Shown here piece after piece: positions 8,121-16,777 of a stretch of 40,661 nt of DNA. The notes under the pieces were generated by a model. It made no database searches and was not told the origin of the DNA. It saw nothing but the letters and a program-made list of their open reading frames with translations. Each line of letters opens with the position of its first letter. Within the stretch, counting starts at the first letter, position 1. The stretch comes from Deinococcales bacterium. Its GTDB lineage: Bacteria; Deinococcota; Deinococci; Deinococcales; JAAFIG01. The stretch is from positions 1 through 40,661 of the forward strand of contig JANXTZ010000082.1 of NCBI GenBank assembly GCA_025352125.1. The letters are read 5' to 3'. The position numbers were made by a program, and so were the translations under genes.

Positions 8121-8489
8121 TTATTGAATCTCGAAACCCAACTGTCCAGTCGAAGAATTGTTCTCGAGCTTTAAAACCCAATCACCAGCCGCCAGAATGA
8201 TGGCTTTATCAATTCTGCCCAGCAACACGGCTTTTTCAACGCCGTTGATTTTGACGGTGGTGCGTCCCTCGCGCAGTTCGCCGTAAAAATGCAGCCTGGA
8301 TTTGCGGCTTAATTTGAATTGCCGCTCAAAACCCATGCGGGTATCATTCATGAACAGTGGCGTGTACGGTGGAAATCCCAGGTAAAACCCGCCGTACACG
8401 TTAAAAGTGGCAAAAACGAAATAACAGCACAGCACCACGGCAACCAACGCCCACTGCCAGCGCTTGAGTTTGTAAGGCAAAAAAGACAC
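8121..8489 (-). CDS. small membrane-anchored protein, unknown function
   Basis: A 122-residue protein with one N-terminal membrane helix (residues about 12-32, WQWALVAVVLCCYFVFATF) and an outside domain of about 85 residues rich in beta-type sequence (LHFYGELREGRTTVKING). The start is a GTG, with GAGTGAG just upstream. No family is recognised. The strand and spacing do not connect it to an operon: it converges on the TetR gene and is divergent from the phosphatase. Confidence 0.55.
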   Translation of the reverse strand: MSFLPYKLKRWQWALVAVVLCCYFVFATFNVYGGFYLGFPPYTPLFMNDTRMGFERQFKLSRKSRLHFYGELREGRTTVKINGVEKAVLLGRIDKAIILAAGDWVLKLENNSSTGQLGFEIQ

Positions 8490-8636
8490 GGTCTCACTCT
8501 AGCTCGAGGGTCGCTGCAAAGTGTCCTTGATTGCTTGTGGCACAAAATTTTAAATTTGAAATGTCTTTTCATTTGAACTCGAGTCTGAACAACTTGATCG
8601 CTTTGGTTAAAGAACACCCGAATCAAATTGTTTCCT

Positions 8637-8645
8637 TGATATGAT
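8637..8645 (+). promoter_or_regulatory. extended -10 promoter, leaderless, for the phosphatase gene
   Basis: TGATATGAT is an extended -10 element (TGnTATGAT) ending 8 bases before the ATG at 8654. Transcription would begin at or next to the start codon, and no ribosome site is present. No good -35 box is visible, which is usual for extended -10 promoters. Confidence 0.5.
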
Positions 8646-8653
8646 GCAACCCA

Positions 8654-9406
8654 ATGGTGAAGGTTATTGCTATCGGGGATGTTCACGCAGACTGGCGACA
8701 CTTGTGGTCGGCACTGAAAGCATCGTATGCAGCCACGCACGATGGCAAACCATCTCAGGTTGTGCTCGACGGGCGTTACCGCGTGATCTTGCTGGGTGAT
8801 CTGGTGCATCCCAAAACCCAGGAAGCCTACGAAGAACTGACAGGGCGCGAGAATTACGATTGGCACGACCCTGAGCACCTGCGCAGCGCCTCCAAAGCCC
8901 AGGCGAGGGAGTTGTACAAGATCAAAAATTTTGTCGATGAAGCCGAGGGCGGGGTCAGCATCATACTGGGCAACCATGATGCAGCGGCGCTCGAGCACAA
9001 TTTCTTGCTGGGCACGGCGGTCGGTTTGACCCACGCCGAATTTGACGAAACCAAAGGCGGGTTGGCGTTGCCTCAAGACCTGCAAGATTGGATGCGCACC
9101 TGGCAATCCGAGGTTCGGATTCACGGGGTGCAATTTGCCCACGCCGGACCGACCCCAGGCATGGCATCCTACGACGACTTTTTTTACGGCGATCCCGACA
9201 CCAAACGTTGGTGGGTTGATAAACCCTACCTGGTCACCGCCAGCGGGCACAAGTTTGGTGTCTACGGGCACACGGTCATGAAAGACGGCATTTTGATCGA
9301 CGAAGAAAACAGATTTGCCATGATCGACGCCCTCGAGAAACGCCAGTATCTGGACATGATGTTCCAGGACGATGGCGAGTTTGCGTACCGAATCGCAGAA
9401 TTTTAA
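8654..9406 (+). CDS. calcineurin-like metallophosphoesterase
   Basis: A 250-residue serine/threonine-phosphatase-type (PPP-like) enzyme expected to use two metal ions. Motifs in order: GDVHADW (residues 8-14), GDLVHP (about 48-53), GNHD (about 106-109), FAHAG in the second half and YGHT near residue 211. These supply the Asp, His and Asn ligands of the family. The substrate is not clear: related bacterial proteins include protein phosphatases and Ap4A hydrolases. The start at 8654 is supported by the leaderless -10 rather than by a ribosome site. It is followed by a small membrane protein 28 bases away that has its own promoter-like box. Confidence 0.88.
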   Translation: MVKVIAIGDVHADWRHLWSALKASYAATHDGKPSQVVLDGRYRVILLGDLVHPKTQEAYEELTGRENYDWHDPEHLRSASKAQARELYKIKNFVDEAEGGVSIILGNHDAAALEHNFLLGTAVGLTHAEFDETKGGLALPQDLQDWMRTWQSEVRIHGVQFAHAGPTPGMASYDDFFYGDPDTKRWWVDKPYLVTASGHKFGVYGHTVMKDGILIDEENRFAMIDALEKRQYLDMMFQDDGEFAYRIAEF

Positions 9407-9433
9407 TCATCCTGTCTTGGTAAACTGCATGAC

Positions 9434-9745
9434 ATGACGCTCGAGACGCTACTTCCAATCACGGGTCTGGGTTTGTATCTGGCAAACCTGACGCTTGGGA
9501 TGGCAGTCCAGTTGCGTTATGTGAGTTTGCACAGAATGCGCTGGGTGCATCATGCCCTGTATTTTGTGGTCTTTGTGGCTGCCATTCTGGCGATGGTCGG
9601 TTTGATGGTTGGAGGTTCAAAATGGTGGATGCTGACCCTGACCCTTGGCGCACTGGCGGTCTTGCCGCGCTACAAGGGCGGCACCAGACCCCACATGATT
9701 CTGGCATTACTCGGTCTGGTGGGTTACGGACTTGCCTTGCTCTGA
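9434..9745 (+). CDS. small integral membrane protein, unknown function
   Basis: A 103-residue protein with about four hydrophobic segments (LLPITGLGLYLANLTLGM; ALYFVVFVAAILAMVGLMVG; MLTLTLGALAVL; ILALLGLVGYGLALL) and a His pair (WVHHAL) at the edge of a helix. The ATG is preceded by TAAACT 7 bases upstream, again the leaderless pattern. No family is recognised. It lies between the phosphatase and the nitroreductase on the same strand. Confidence 0.6.
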   Translation: MTLETLLPITGLGLYLANLTLGMAVQLRYVSLHRMRWVHHALYFVVFVAAILAMVGLMVGGSKWWMLTLTLGALAVLPRYKGGTRPHMILALLGLVGYGLALL

Positions 9746-9786
9746 AAGGTTAGGCTCGAGATAAACTGGGCGGTCAAAGGACGTGT

Positions 9787-10575
9787 ATGGATTTTTTTGA
9801 AGTCATCAACAACCGCAAAACAACCAACGGACCGTTCGACCCACGACCGATCAGCAAAGAGCATCAGCGCATTTTGATGGAATCAGCATCTCGAGCGCCG
9901 AGCCATTTTAATTCTCAACCGTGGCGTTTTATTTTGATCGAAGATGCCAAAAAACGTGCCGCGATTGCCGATCTGGCTGGGCGCAGCATGGAAAAATTGA
10001 TTGCCGACGGTCTGTTTTTCGAGCGTTACCGCCCGTACTTTCGCTTCAGTGAAAAAGAACTCGAGGAGCGCGGCGATGGCATTCATTTTGACCAACTTCC
10101 AGGTCCGCTCAAGCCTTTTGCCAAACAAATCATGAGTCCCACCGGCGTCGAGATCATGCGGCGCATGGGCGTTCCAAAAATGCTCGGCAGGGACAACCGC
10201 GATCTGGTGGCGGGCAGCCCACTGATTATGGGCGTGATGCTCGACAAAGCCGAGTACATCCCAGGCAAGCTGAGCGGCTTTTACAGTATTTTTGGCATGG
10301 GCGCGGCGATGGAAAATATTTGGCTGACCACCCACGCCCTGGGCATGGGGATTCAATTCATCAGCACCCCAATGGAAATTCCCGAAAACTGGCAGCAGAT
10401 GATTGCGCTTTTGGGCGTGCCTGACAACCTCGAGCTGATGGCGGTCTACAGACTGGGTTACGTCAAAGAGGCGCAACGCCGCCCGAGCATCGACTGGTCG
10501 AGCCGTCACCGCAAGCGACTCAGCCAATATGTTTTCAGGGATTCGTGCGACACGCCCGAAAGTGATGATCTGTGA
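9787..10575 (+). CDS. nitroreductase-family FMN oxidoreductase
   Basis: A 262-residue flavoprotein of the nitroreductase fold. The N-terminal active-site region reads [11 protein letters not shown] (residues 8-18), and the FMN-binding [14 protein letters not shown] is at about 35-48. The C-terminal helix [19 protein letters not shown] is characteristic. The middle is longer than in minimal nitroreductases (about residues 80-145), so it may be a subgroup with its own substrate lid. AAAGGACGTGT precedes the ATG. Its stop overlaps the GTG start of the type III polyketide synthase as GTGA, so the two are probably co-translated and may act in one pathway, for example reducing or oxidising the polyketide product (inference). 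Confidence 0.87.
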   Translation: MDFFEVINNRKTTNGPFDPRPISKEHQRILMESASRAPSHFNSQPWRFILIEDAKKRAAIADLAGRSMEKLIADGLFFERYRPYFRFSEKELEERGDGIHFDQLPGPLKPFAKQIMSPTGVEIMRRMGVPKMLGRDNRDLVAGSPLIMGVMLDKAEYIPGKLSGFYSIFGMGAAMENIWLTTHALGMGIQFISTPMEIPENWQQMIALLGVPDNLELMAVYRLGYVKEAQRRPSIDWSSRHRKRLSQYVFRDSCDTPESDDL

Positions 10576-11627
10576 ACCCGAAAATACTTGCCGTCGGCAC
10601 TGCACTGCCAGAATACCGCATCGAACAGCACAACATCCGCGAGTTTGCTCGGGTGTTATTTGCCTCGAGCTTTCGGGACATTGACCGGCTGGTCACAGTT
10701 TTCGAGAATTCTCAGATCAAGACCAGGGCGTTGTGCACCGATTTGGAATGGTTTAAAAGTCCCAAAAGTTTTGGTCAAAAAAATGCCCTCTACGTTCAAC
10801 ACGCGAGCAGCTTGGGTGAAACCGCCGCCCGTGAGGCGCTGAACAATGCGAACCTCGAGCCGAGCCAAATTGACGCCATTATTTTTGTTTCGACCACCGG
10901 ACTGTCCACACCCAGTTTGGACACGGTTTTGATCAAACGCCTGGGATTGTCGCCTCACGTTTCCAGAATGCCCTTGTGGGGTTTGGGTTGTGCGGGCGGG
11001 GCATCGGGGCTGGCAAGGGCTTCGGAGTACGCCAGCGCCTTTCCTGGCAAGCGTGTGCTGTTGGTGGCGGTGGAACTGTGCAGCCTGACCTTTCAACACA
11101 ATGACCGCAGCAAATCGAACCTGGTTGCCACCAGTTTGTTCGCCGACGGTGCGGCAGCCGTGATCGTCAGCACGGACGCGAACTCGAGAAACCCTGAACT
11201 GTTGGGCAGCTACAGTACCCTGATTCCAGATTCTGAAGATGTCATGGGTTGGGACGTGGTGGACGGCGGCTTGAAAGTCCGTTTCGCCAAAAGCGTTCCC
11301 GATCTGGTGCGCGGCATCATGCGCCAAAACCTCTGTGAAGCCGCCAAAGCAAACGGCATCAAACTCGAGCAACTGCGGCATTTTGTGACCCACCCTGGCG
11401 GTTTAAAAGTCTTGGAAGCCTATCAAGAAGCCCTTAAGCTCGAACCTGACGCTTTGAACGATGCCAGAAGTGTCCTCGAGAATTGCGGCAACATGAGCAG
11501 CGTCAGCGTGCTTTTTGTGCTCGAGAAGTTCATGGACAGATTCGCTGGCGTGAATGCTGGCGAGTACGGCGCGATCAGTGCGATGGGACCTGGCTTCAGT
11601 GCCGAACATGTGATCTTCAGGACGTGA
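10572..11627 (+). CDS. type III polyketide synthase (chalcone/stilbene synthase family)
   Basis: A 351-residue thiolase-fold homodimeric enzyme that extends an acyl-CoA with malonyl-CoA and cyclises the product. The catalytic triad is visible: Cys140 in WGLGCAGG, His274 in VTHPGG and Asn307 in NCGNMSS. The Thr-rich [15 protein letters not shown] segment and the C-terminal [15 protein letters not shown] are standard. Length is normal. The GTG start overlaps the nitroreductase stop by GTGA. A methyltransferase of the type that O-methylates alkylpyrones and alkylresorcinols in Bacillus and Streptomyces lies three genes downstream (12685), so a long-chain pyrone or resorcinol is the most likely product. 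The acyl starter cannot be read from sequence. Confidence 0.93.
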   Translation: MNPKILAVGTALPEYRIEQHNIREFARVLFASSFRDIDRLVTVFENSQIKTRALCTDLEWFKSPKSFGQKNALYVQHASSLGETAAREALNNANLEPSQIDAIIFVSTTGLSTPSLDTVLIKRLGLSPHVSRMPLWGLGCAGGASGLARASEYASAFPGKRVLLVAVELCSLTFQHNDRSKSNLVATSLFADGAAAVIVSTDANSRNPELLGSYSTLIPDSEDVMGWDVVDGGLKVRFAKSVPDLVRGIMRQNLCEAAKANGIKLEQLRHFVTHPGGLKVLEAYQEALKLEPDALNDARSVLENCGNMSSVSVLFVLEKFMDRFAGVNAGEYGAISAMGPGFSAEHVIFRT

Positions 11628-11630
11628 ATC

Positions 11631-12080
11631 ATGCTCAATCTGGTCACACAACTTCAAACCATTCTCGAGCAAGAACTGGCACATCCTGCCAACGCAACCA
11701 CCGTTCAGGCTCGGGTGGCGGAAGGTGTTTTTGGTTTTGCGGTGGACCATCCAAAAATAGAACAGGAATTGATTCTCGAGGCGCTGGCAGTGCTCTCCGA
11801 TCTTGGGCGTGAGGCACTGCGCGGTGCGGTGAGTGCCGCCAAACGCATTTTTTTAGAGAATGAAACCCTGGAAGTTTTGACCCGCGAACGGGTGCTCGAG
11901 CGGCGCAAGCCTCAACGTGCCAGTGCCATGGAACTTGCAAAAAACAATGATCTGGAGGGTTTGAGACGCATTGGCGCTCGGGCTTTACAGCTTGGGTTGC
12001 AAGCCGCCAAACCAGAGGTTGCCAAAATGATTATTGAAGCCTGGGAACTTTTGAGCCACTACGAACGTAAACACACCTAG
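11631..12080 (+). CDS. helical soluble protein of the polyketide cluster, unknown function
   Basis: A 149-residue protein that starts 3 bases after the polyketide synthase stop, so it is almost certainly in the same operon. It is predicted all-helical and charged, with no signal peptide, membrane segment or recognisable motif. The translation contains repeated Leu-Glu pairs encoded CTCGAG. It could be an accessory or regulatory partner, but this rests on position only. Confidence 0.65.
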   Translation: MLNLVTQLQTILEQELAHPANATTVQARVAEGVFGFAVDHPKIEQELILEALAVLSDLGREALRGAVSAAKRIFLENETLEVLTRERVLERRKPQRASAMELAKNNDLEGLRRIGARALQLGLQAAKPEVAKMIIEAWELLSHYERKHT

Positions 12081-12089
12081 CTCAAGTCT

Positions 12090-12098
12090 TGCTAGACT
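12090..12098 (+). promoter_or_regulatory. extended -10 promoter for the Yip1-like gene
   Basis: TGCTAGACT is an extended -10 (TGnTAGACT) in the only spacer of the cluster, 32 bases before the ATG at 12131. A ribosome site, GAGAGGTGA, lies between. This would give the last two genes an internal promoter. Confidence 0.4.
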
Positions 12099-12130
12099 AA
12101 AAGCCAAATGAACACTCGAGAGGTGAAACC

Positions 12131-12685
12131 ATGAGCGCACCCACCCCAAACCCAGTTCCAATTTCAGAGATGATCGACCAGAGCATCAAGCTCATCAGCA
12201 ACCCGACAGTGCAAACCTTTGACACCTATGAAAACCGTGGCACGATGCGCGACGCCCTGATTTATGTCGGACTGGGCGCACTGGTTTCTGGCGCACTCAG
12301 TTTCAGTGGTGGTCTTGGCGGCATTGTCGGCGGCGCAATTTCGACGCTGGCATCATTTTTTGTTTTTGTTTACGTGGTTCATGCCTTTGGTAAATCTCAA
12401 GGTGGCACTGGCACGCTTGACCAAGTGGCGTACACGTTTTCGCTCTTCTGGATGCCACTCTCGATTCTGTCAGCCCTGGCCATTTTGATCCTCACCATCA
12501 CGATTGTTGGTATCCTGCTGATTCCCGCGTTGCTCCTGGCGATTCTTGCCGCCAATGCCTACTTCGGTTATGTTGGCGTGCAATCCAGCATGAACCTGCC
12601 CAAAGGTTCGCAAGCCATAATCACTTTGGTCGTTGCAGTAATCGCCACAGCCATCACTTACGGCATTATTGACACGATCATCTGA
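12131..12685 (+). CDS. Yip1-family membrane protein
   Basis: A 184-residue protein with a soluble N-terminus (about 42 residues; MIDQSIKLISNPTVQTFD) and four to five membrane helices. The layout and the YTFSLFWMPLSILSAL segment fit the YIP1 domain (PF04893), a family common in bacteria without an assigned reaction. Glycine-rich helix 1 (GALVSGALSFSGGLGGIVGG) may pack tightly. GAGAGGTGA precedes the ATG. Its TGA overlaps the ATG of the methyltransferase-like gene by one base (TGATG), so the two are coupled. Confidence 0.7.
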   Translation: MSAPTPNPVPISEMIDQSIKLISNPTVQTFDTYENRGTMRDALIYVGLGALVSGALSFSGGLGGIVGGAISTLASFFVFVYVVHAFGKSQGGTGTLDQVAYTFSLFWMPLSILSALAILILTITIVGILLIPALLLAILAANAYFGYVGVQSSMNLPKGSQAIITLVVAVIATAITYGIIDTII

Positions 12686-13212
12686 TGCTGTACCTGCTGG
12701 GTTTTATCGCCGCCATCATCATTCAGCGCCTGCTCGAGCTTCGGGTTGCCAAACAAAACCTCGAGTTTGCGCTGGCGAGTGGCGGACAAGAATTTGCGCC
12801 CGAGCATTACAAATTTATTGTGCTGCTTCACGTTTCCTGGATAGTCTTCATGCTGCTGGAGGGCATCTTGCGCGGCTCGAGCCTAAGCAGTTTGTGGTGG
12901 TTGTGGCTTGGGATTTTTGTGCTGGCGCAGTTTGGGCGTTACTGGGCGATCACCAGCCTGGGCAAATACTGGAACACCAGAATCATTGTTTTCCCAAATG
13001 GCAATCTGGTTGCCAAAGGACCCTACAAGTATTTCAAACACCCAAATTACATTATTGTGGCGCTCGAGCTTTTTGTTGCGCCCATGATTTTTGGCTGCTG
13101 GATGACAGCGCTTCTCTCGAGCCTTGTGAATGCCGCATTGTTGCTGGGGGTGCGGATTCCGGCAGAAGAACGGGCGCTCGAGGAATACCAGAAATCAATC
13201 CAAACCGTCTAG
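12685..13212 (+). CDS. isoprenylcysteine carboxyl methyltransferase-like protein (BpsB/YpbQ type)
   Basis: A 175-residue membrane protein with about four helices. The C-terminal SAM-binding signature reads GPYKYFKHPNY near residues 112-122, followed by a hydrophobic segment and E157-E158 (PAEERAL). This is the ICMT fold. In Bacillus subtilis (BpsB) and Streptomyces (SrsB) such proteins sit beside a type III polyketide synthase and O-methylate its alkylpyrone or alkylresorcinol. The same is inferred here, with the synthase at 10572. It is the last gene of the rightward cluster and is followed by a bidirectional terminator. Confidence 0.82.
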   Translation: MLYLLGFIAAIIIQRLLELRVAKQNLEFALASGGQEFAPEHYKFIVLLHVSWIVFMLLEGILRGSSLSSLWWLWLGIFVLAQFGRYWAITSLGKYWNTRIIVFPNGNLVAKGPYKYFKHPNYIIVALELFVAPMIFGCWMTALLSSLVNAALLLGVRIPAEERALEEYQKSIQTV

Positions 13213-13291
13213 CTCGAGTCTCGCCTTTTTGTTCAACCTGAAATGCTTTTGGCTCGAGGTCAGACAGCATTCGAAAACAAGTTTTTGAACA

Positions 13292-13330
13292 TCAAAAAGC
13301 GGGTCGCCGAATAAGGCAACCCGCTTTTGA
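13292..13330. terminator. bidirectional rho-independent terminator
   Basis: The arms TCAAAAAGCGGGT (13292-13304) and ACCCGCTTTTGA (13319-13330) form a strong stem, with an A-run on its left flank and a T-run on its right. It can therefore end both the rightward polyketide cluster and the leftward HAMP gene, whose stop is at 13343. This is one of the few stems here without CTCGAG. Confidence 0.8.
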
Positions 13331-13342
13331 ATTGACTGGAAT

Positions 13343-14650
13343 TTAACGGCGTTTGCGAAGGCGTTCAATGGCGGTTTTCAGCGAAACACGCATCCGTTCG
13401 ACGGCGGCGGCAAGGTCGCCAAGTTCGTCATTTTGCTTGCTGATGACTGGAGTCTCGAGTTCTCCGAGGCTGATTCTGTCGGCGGCTTGGGTCAGGGCAA
13501 CGATTGGTTTTGCCAGTTGGTTTGCAAACCAAGCGGCGGCGGCAACGGTCAGCAACAGACCAAGTGCAAGAAGACCAATGATTAAGAAGACGTGTTGAAG
13601 AACGGCATTTTGTGAATCTTGGCGAAGCCAACCAACATTGTAACGAAATATTTTCTTGCCTGGGTCGCCAGCCACGTCAGGGATGCTCGAACCGTTGTCG
13701 AAACGAATCAGACGATTTCCATCTTTTTGTTGGTAGACATCTGCCCAGATGATGGTGACTTTTTCATTTCCTTGACCCAAAGCATTTGACGAGAAGACCG
13801 CATCACGCACCCTGCCCTGTGGTGTGTCACGGAAAGCATCAAAATCTTTGTTAAACGCGGTGGCGGTGCTCGGTTCTGCGGATACAAATGTGTCTTTGAA
13901 GCTGCTGCCCTCCGCTGGTTCAATATCAACCATTGCCAGAGAGTATTGTTTTTGATTGATCAGGGTTTGTAAGCTGCTACGGAAAACACCGTTACTTGTC
14001 GCTTCGGGATGCAGCGATAAGGCTTGACTTGTCACAAAACGATCCAAACCAGTGTCCACCAAATCAAAAGAGGTTTGCGGCAAACTGCTGTACAAATACC
14101 CAGAGATGGCTGCGCCCAACACCAGAAGTGGCAATACAGACAGCAAAATCAGGTTGTTTCTGAGGCTTCCACGTCTGGTTTGCCTGGCAATGCTGCCATC
14201 CACGTTCAGGACTGGGCTGCTGGCTTGCAGTCCAGCACCTGAGGCACTGATCGCCTCAGATGTCAGAACAGGCATTGTGGTTGTGGCACTGGCAGATTGA
14301 TACGGGTTGGGGATGCCCTCATACGGGTTTTCAGAACTCGAGTTGACTGGGCTGGACGTGACCAAGTTGGCTATGGCTGGGGCTTGTTCAAACACCACCG
14401 GTTTTGGAACAATCGACCCCACTTCAACTGGCACACCAACGCTGATGAAGTGATGCGCGACGCGTTCGGCATTTTCAAAAGTTGTGGGTTTGGTCAGTGG
14501 TCCTGGCGGGCGTGACAACATTTTTAAAACAATTTCGTGGGTTAAATTGAGGGCTGGAACGAGTTTGGCGGCGGCTTCCTGGCGCACGGTTTCCTCATTT
14601 AAGGGGTACAGCAAATTGACCGTGTAATTTGCAAGGCTTTCGGTTTTCAT
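13343..14650 (-). CDS. membrane sensor with HAMP domain and no output domain
   Basis: A 435-residue protein. Residues 1-90 form a compact cytoplasmic domain (LTHEIVLKMLSRPPGPL), followed by a Ser/Thr/Pro-rich linker (about 95-160). TM1 is at 166-189, then an external sensor domain at about 190-348, TM2 at about 351-374, and a HAMP domain at about 376-427 (LAKPIVALTQAADRISLGEL). It ends in Arg/Lys right after HAMP, so it has no kinase, cyclase or methyl-accepting domain of its own. Output must pass to a partner, perhaps the DUF4388 protein encoded 35 bases upstream. CAGGAGACC precedes the ATG. What it senses is unknown. Confidence 0.75.
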   Translation of the reverse strand: MKTESLANYTVNLLYPLNEETVRQEAAAKLVPALNLTHEIVLKMLSRPPGPLTKPTTFENAERVAHHFISVGVPVEVGSIVPKPVVFEQAPAIANLVTSSPVNSSSENPYEGIPNPYQSASATTTMPVLTSEAISASGAGLQASSPVLNVDGSIARQTRRGSLRNNLILLSVLPLLVLGAAISGYLYSSLPQTSFDLVDTGLDRFVTSQALSLHPEATSNGVFRSSLQTLINQKQYSLAMVDIEPAEGSSFKDTFVSAEPSTATAFNKDFDAFRDTPQGRVRDAVFSSNALGQGNEKVTIIWADVYQQKDGNRLIRFDNGSSIPDVAGDPGKKIFRYNVGWLRQDSQNAVLQHVFLIIGLLALGLLLTVAAAAWFANQLAKPIVALTQAADRISLGELETPVISKQNDELGDLAAAVERMRVSLKTAIERLRKRR

Positions 14651-14685
14651 AATGGTCTCCTGTGGACTGGTTTTTTAAGATAAAA

Positions 14686-15501
14686 TCAACTGAGGTTGTT
14701 TTGCTTTAACAGGGCAATCATGCCCTGACGAAACGCGACGAGACGGTCGGCTGGGATTTCAGCCTCGAGAAACTTGGCTAAAGTGACCCCTTGGCTGGCT
14801 TGCATGTTCTCAAGATCAATTTTTGCGCCGTAAGCGGCATCTTCGAGCAAGATATCAGCCATCGGTCCAATCAATTGCAGCAAGAATCTGGTGAGGCTCG
14901 GTAAAAAATCATTTGGAATTGGTGTCACCCGAACCTCGAGTTTGACCAAGCCAGACTGCTCGAGCAGGCGCAGCCGACGGCTGGTGTCTGACATGTCCAA
15001 ACCCAGTTCCTGAGCGATTTGAGCTGCGGTTTTGACGCCATCAATTTTGGGAATCAAAGCCCAAGAATTGGCATCGAGTTGCACGTTTGCAGCGGTGTTG
15101 TTCGTCACCAGGGTCGGAATTGCGTCAGGGCTTACCGCTTCTTGTCTCATCGAAGAATCCATCGAATCGCGGGTGGTGGTGGCACTCAAAAGAAGTGCCA
15201 TCATTGGTCTGTCGATTCGTCCTTTGCTGATATTGATTGCGTCTGGGTCGGGAGTGATGACAAATTCTCCAAAACGCCACGCCAAAATTTCGACCACAGC
15301 CTCTTCGCCCAACAACTCGCGGCGATCAAGTTGACATTCTGCGGCGACCAGGTGCTCTGCATTCAAGACCAACCTGGCTCGCCGCAACCCGCTGCTGATC
15401 TCAAAGCGTCCTGGCTGGACTGAACTGGCGGCAAACTGAATCGCGCTGATCAGCGTATCTTTTGTGAACGAACCGCGCACGCCTCGAGAGTCAGTGGTCA
15501 T
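14686..15501 (-). CDS. DUF4388 (PATAN-like) signalling protein with winged helix
   Basis: A 271-residue protein. Residues about 8-90 match DUF4388, with the typical opening GSFTKDTLISAIQFAASS and the wide G-R-F-x-I pattern. Residues about 143-192 look like a winged-helix unit (DGVKTAAQIAQELGLDMSDT, then RLRLLEQSGLV). The C-terminal about 70 residues contain LLQLIGPMADILLEDAA, a domain often attached to DUF4388 proteins. Such proteins occur with chemosensory, gliding and type IV pilus regulators; the direct function is unclear. Its start overlaps the stop of the upstream gene as ATGA (15498-15501), and it precedes the HAMP gene by 35 bases. Confidence 0.75.
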   Translation of the reverse strand: MTTDSRGVRGSFTKDTLISAIQFAASSVQPGRFEISSGLRRARLVLNAEHLVAAECQLDRRELLGEEAVVEILAWRFGEFVITPDPDAINISKGRIDRPMMALLLSATTTRDSMDSSMRQEAVSPDAIPTLVTNNTAANVQLDANSWALIPKIDGVKTAAQIAQELGLDMSDTSRRLRLLEQSGLVKLEVRVTPIPNDFLPSLTRFLLQLIGPMADILLEDAAYGAKIDLENMQASQGVTLAKFLEAEIPADRLVAFRQGMIALLKQNNLS

Positions 15502-16493
15502 GACTGCCTTCCAAACACTTGATCAAATCCACAAGTTTGATAACGACCGATCAATTCTCCAGCCCCGACGGGATGAAACAGCACTTCGGGACTGAAGTTG
15601 GCAATCTTTAAAGTGGTTGCATAACCAGCAATCAGGGCTGGAATCAAGTTTTCGGTTTCAGGACCTTTCCACTCGAGCTTTACGCCATTCCAGACAAGGT
15701 CGTTCATGAAAGGGTCGAGGGCGGGGTAATCATCGACATGCTGCAAGCCCGATTGCCGCCAGGCTCGACCAAATGCACCCGTTGTTTGACGGTCAAATAC
15801 ATTTTGGGTGCGTTGCAGCAACAAACTCCAAGCCTCCAAAACAGTCGCGCCAGACGCAATGCGCGGTGCCAAATCAAGAGGCTGAGCCAAAGGATGACTG
15901 AGCACCAGACTGGCTTTGACTGGTTGATTTGGTCCCAACGAATTGACAAAATTTGTCACCACCAAATTTGAATCCACAACACTCGAGTAGGCAAACAAGA
16001 CCTTGCCAAAGCCAAGCACCAGATCGGCTGTTGCACCATCTGGTTTTTGAAGGCGCATGACGCCATTGGCTTTGGCTTCAAGGCAACGCACCAAGACATC
16101 ACGCATACCAAGATTGAACGCCGCATCCAGAACAACGGCGCTGCCATGTTCCAAACCTGCCAGCACATACGCCAGTCCGTACTCGACCTCGAACAGACCA
16201 AAAGAACCGGCATGTTCGCCGAGTTGAAAATTGGATTGCTGAAAGTCGCCATCCAACCAAGTGGCGGAAACCCGCCGTGAATTCAGAAAAAACAAGCGCC
16301 AAGCGCGAGAAAAACCAGCCTGGGTTTCATTGAACTCGAGGTAACCATGAAAGGCGTTGCGGGCATAAATGTCCGCCTCGAGTTTGGCAATGTCCACAAT
16401 GCTGCTCGAGACATTTTGATAGATCGCCTGGTTTGTGGGCAACAACAACGCCGACCCACCCGAGATCATTTGACCTGCCGAGGTTAATTGCAT
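15498..16493 (-). CDS. unknown protein of the HAMP/DUF4388 operon
   Basis: A 331-residue protein with no signal peptide or clear membrane helix. The N-terminal half (YLEFNETQAGFSRAWRLFFL, then FQLGEHAGSFGLFEV) alternates short strands and helices as in DUF4388-like domains, and may be a diverged copy, but I cannot assign it. It heads an apparent three-gene operon. Initiation is odd: the good GGAGG (16510-16514) is placed for an ATG at 16504, which opens a 6-residue frame that ends within this gene (TAA at 16484-16486). The ATG at 16493 lies 16 bases from GGAGG. Either translation is coupled through the short frame or the true start is different. Confidence 0.55.
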   Translation of the reverse strand: MQLTSAGQMISGGSALLLPTNQAIYQNVSSSIVDIAKLEADIYARNAFHGYLEFNETQAGFSRAWRLFFLNSRRVSATWLDGDFQQSNFQLGEHAGSFGLFEVEYGLAYVLAGLEHGSAVVLDAAFNLGMRDVLVRCLEAKANGVMRLQKPDGATADLVLGFGKVLFAYSSVVDSNLVVTNFVNSLGPNQPVKASLVLSHPLAQPLDLAPRIASGATVLEAWSLLLQRTQNVFDRQTTGAFGRAWRQSGLQHVDDYPALDPFMNDLVWNGVKLEWKGPETENLIPALIAGYATTLKIANFSPEVLFHPVGAGELIGRYQTCGFDQVFGRQS

Positions 16494-16777
16494 GAAACCG
16501 CCATAAATTCCTCCAAAACCAAAAATTGGCTTGCATCCACATTATTTTTTACTGGCTTGTCTTGACTTCTTAACTTGGGATATGACAACCAACCTTACTG
16601 ACACCAATGCTACAGAAAAGATAATCATGATTTTCTTACAGTTACCCACAATCCGTTCACGTCGGAAGTTAGGACTCGAGCAACTTGAGAGGAAGCTGAA
16701 AAGACCAGGGTTTGAGATCAACTCGGTCTGCAAACTCGAGCATCAAAGCTCAATGGTTTATTCAAGCTGCCAAACGG

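Noticed and set aside
8348..9271. A 307-codon minus-strand frame opposite the metallophosphatase
   Set aside because: The phosphatase on the other strand has all catalytic motifs; the antisense frame has none and crosses the start region of another gene.
10656..11393. A 245-codon frame antisense to the polyketide synthase
   Set aside because: Antisense shadow of a gene with an intact Cys-His-Asn triad; no start signal.
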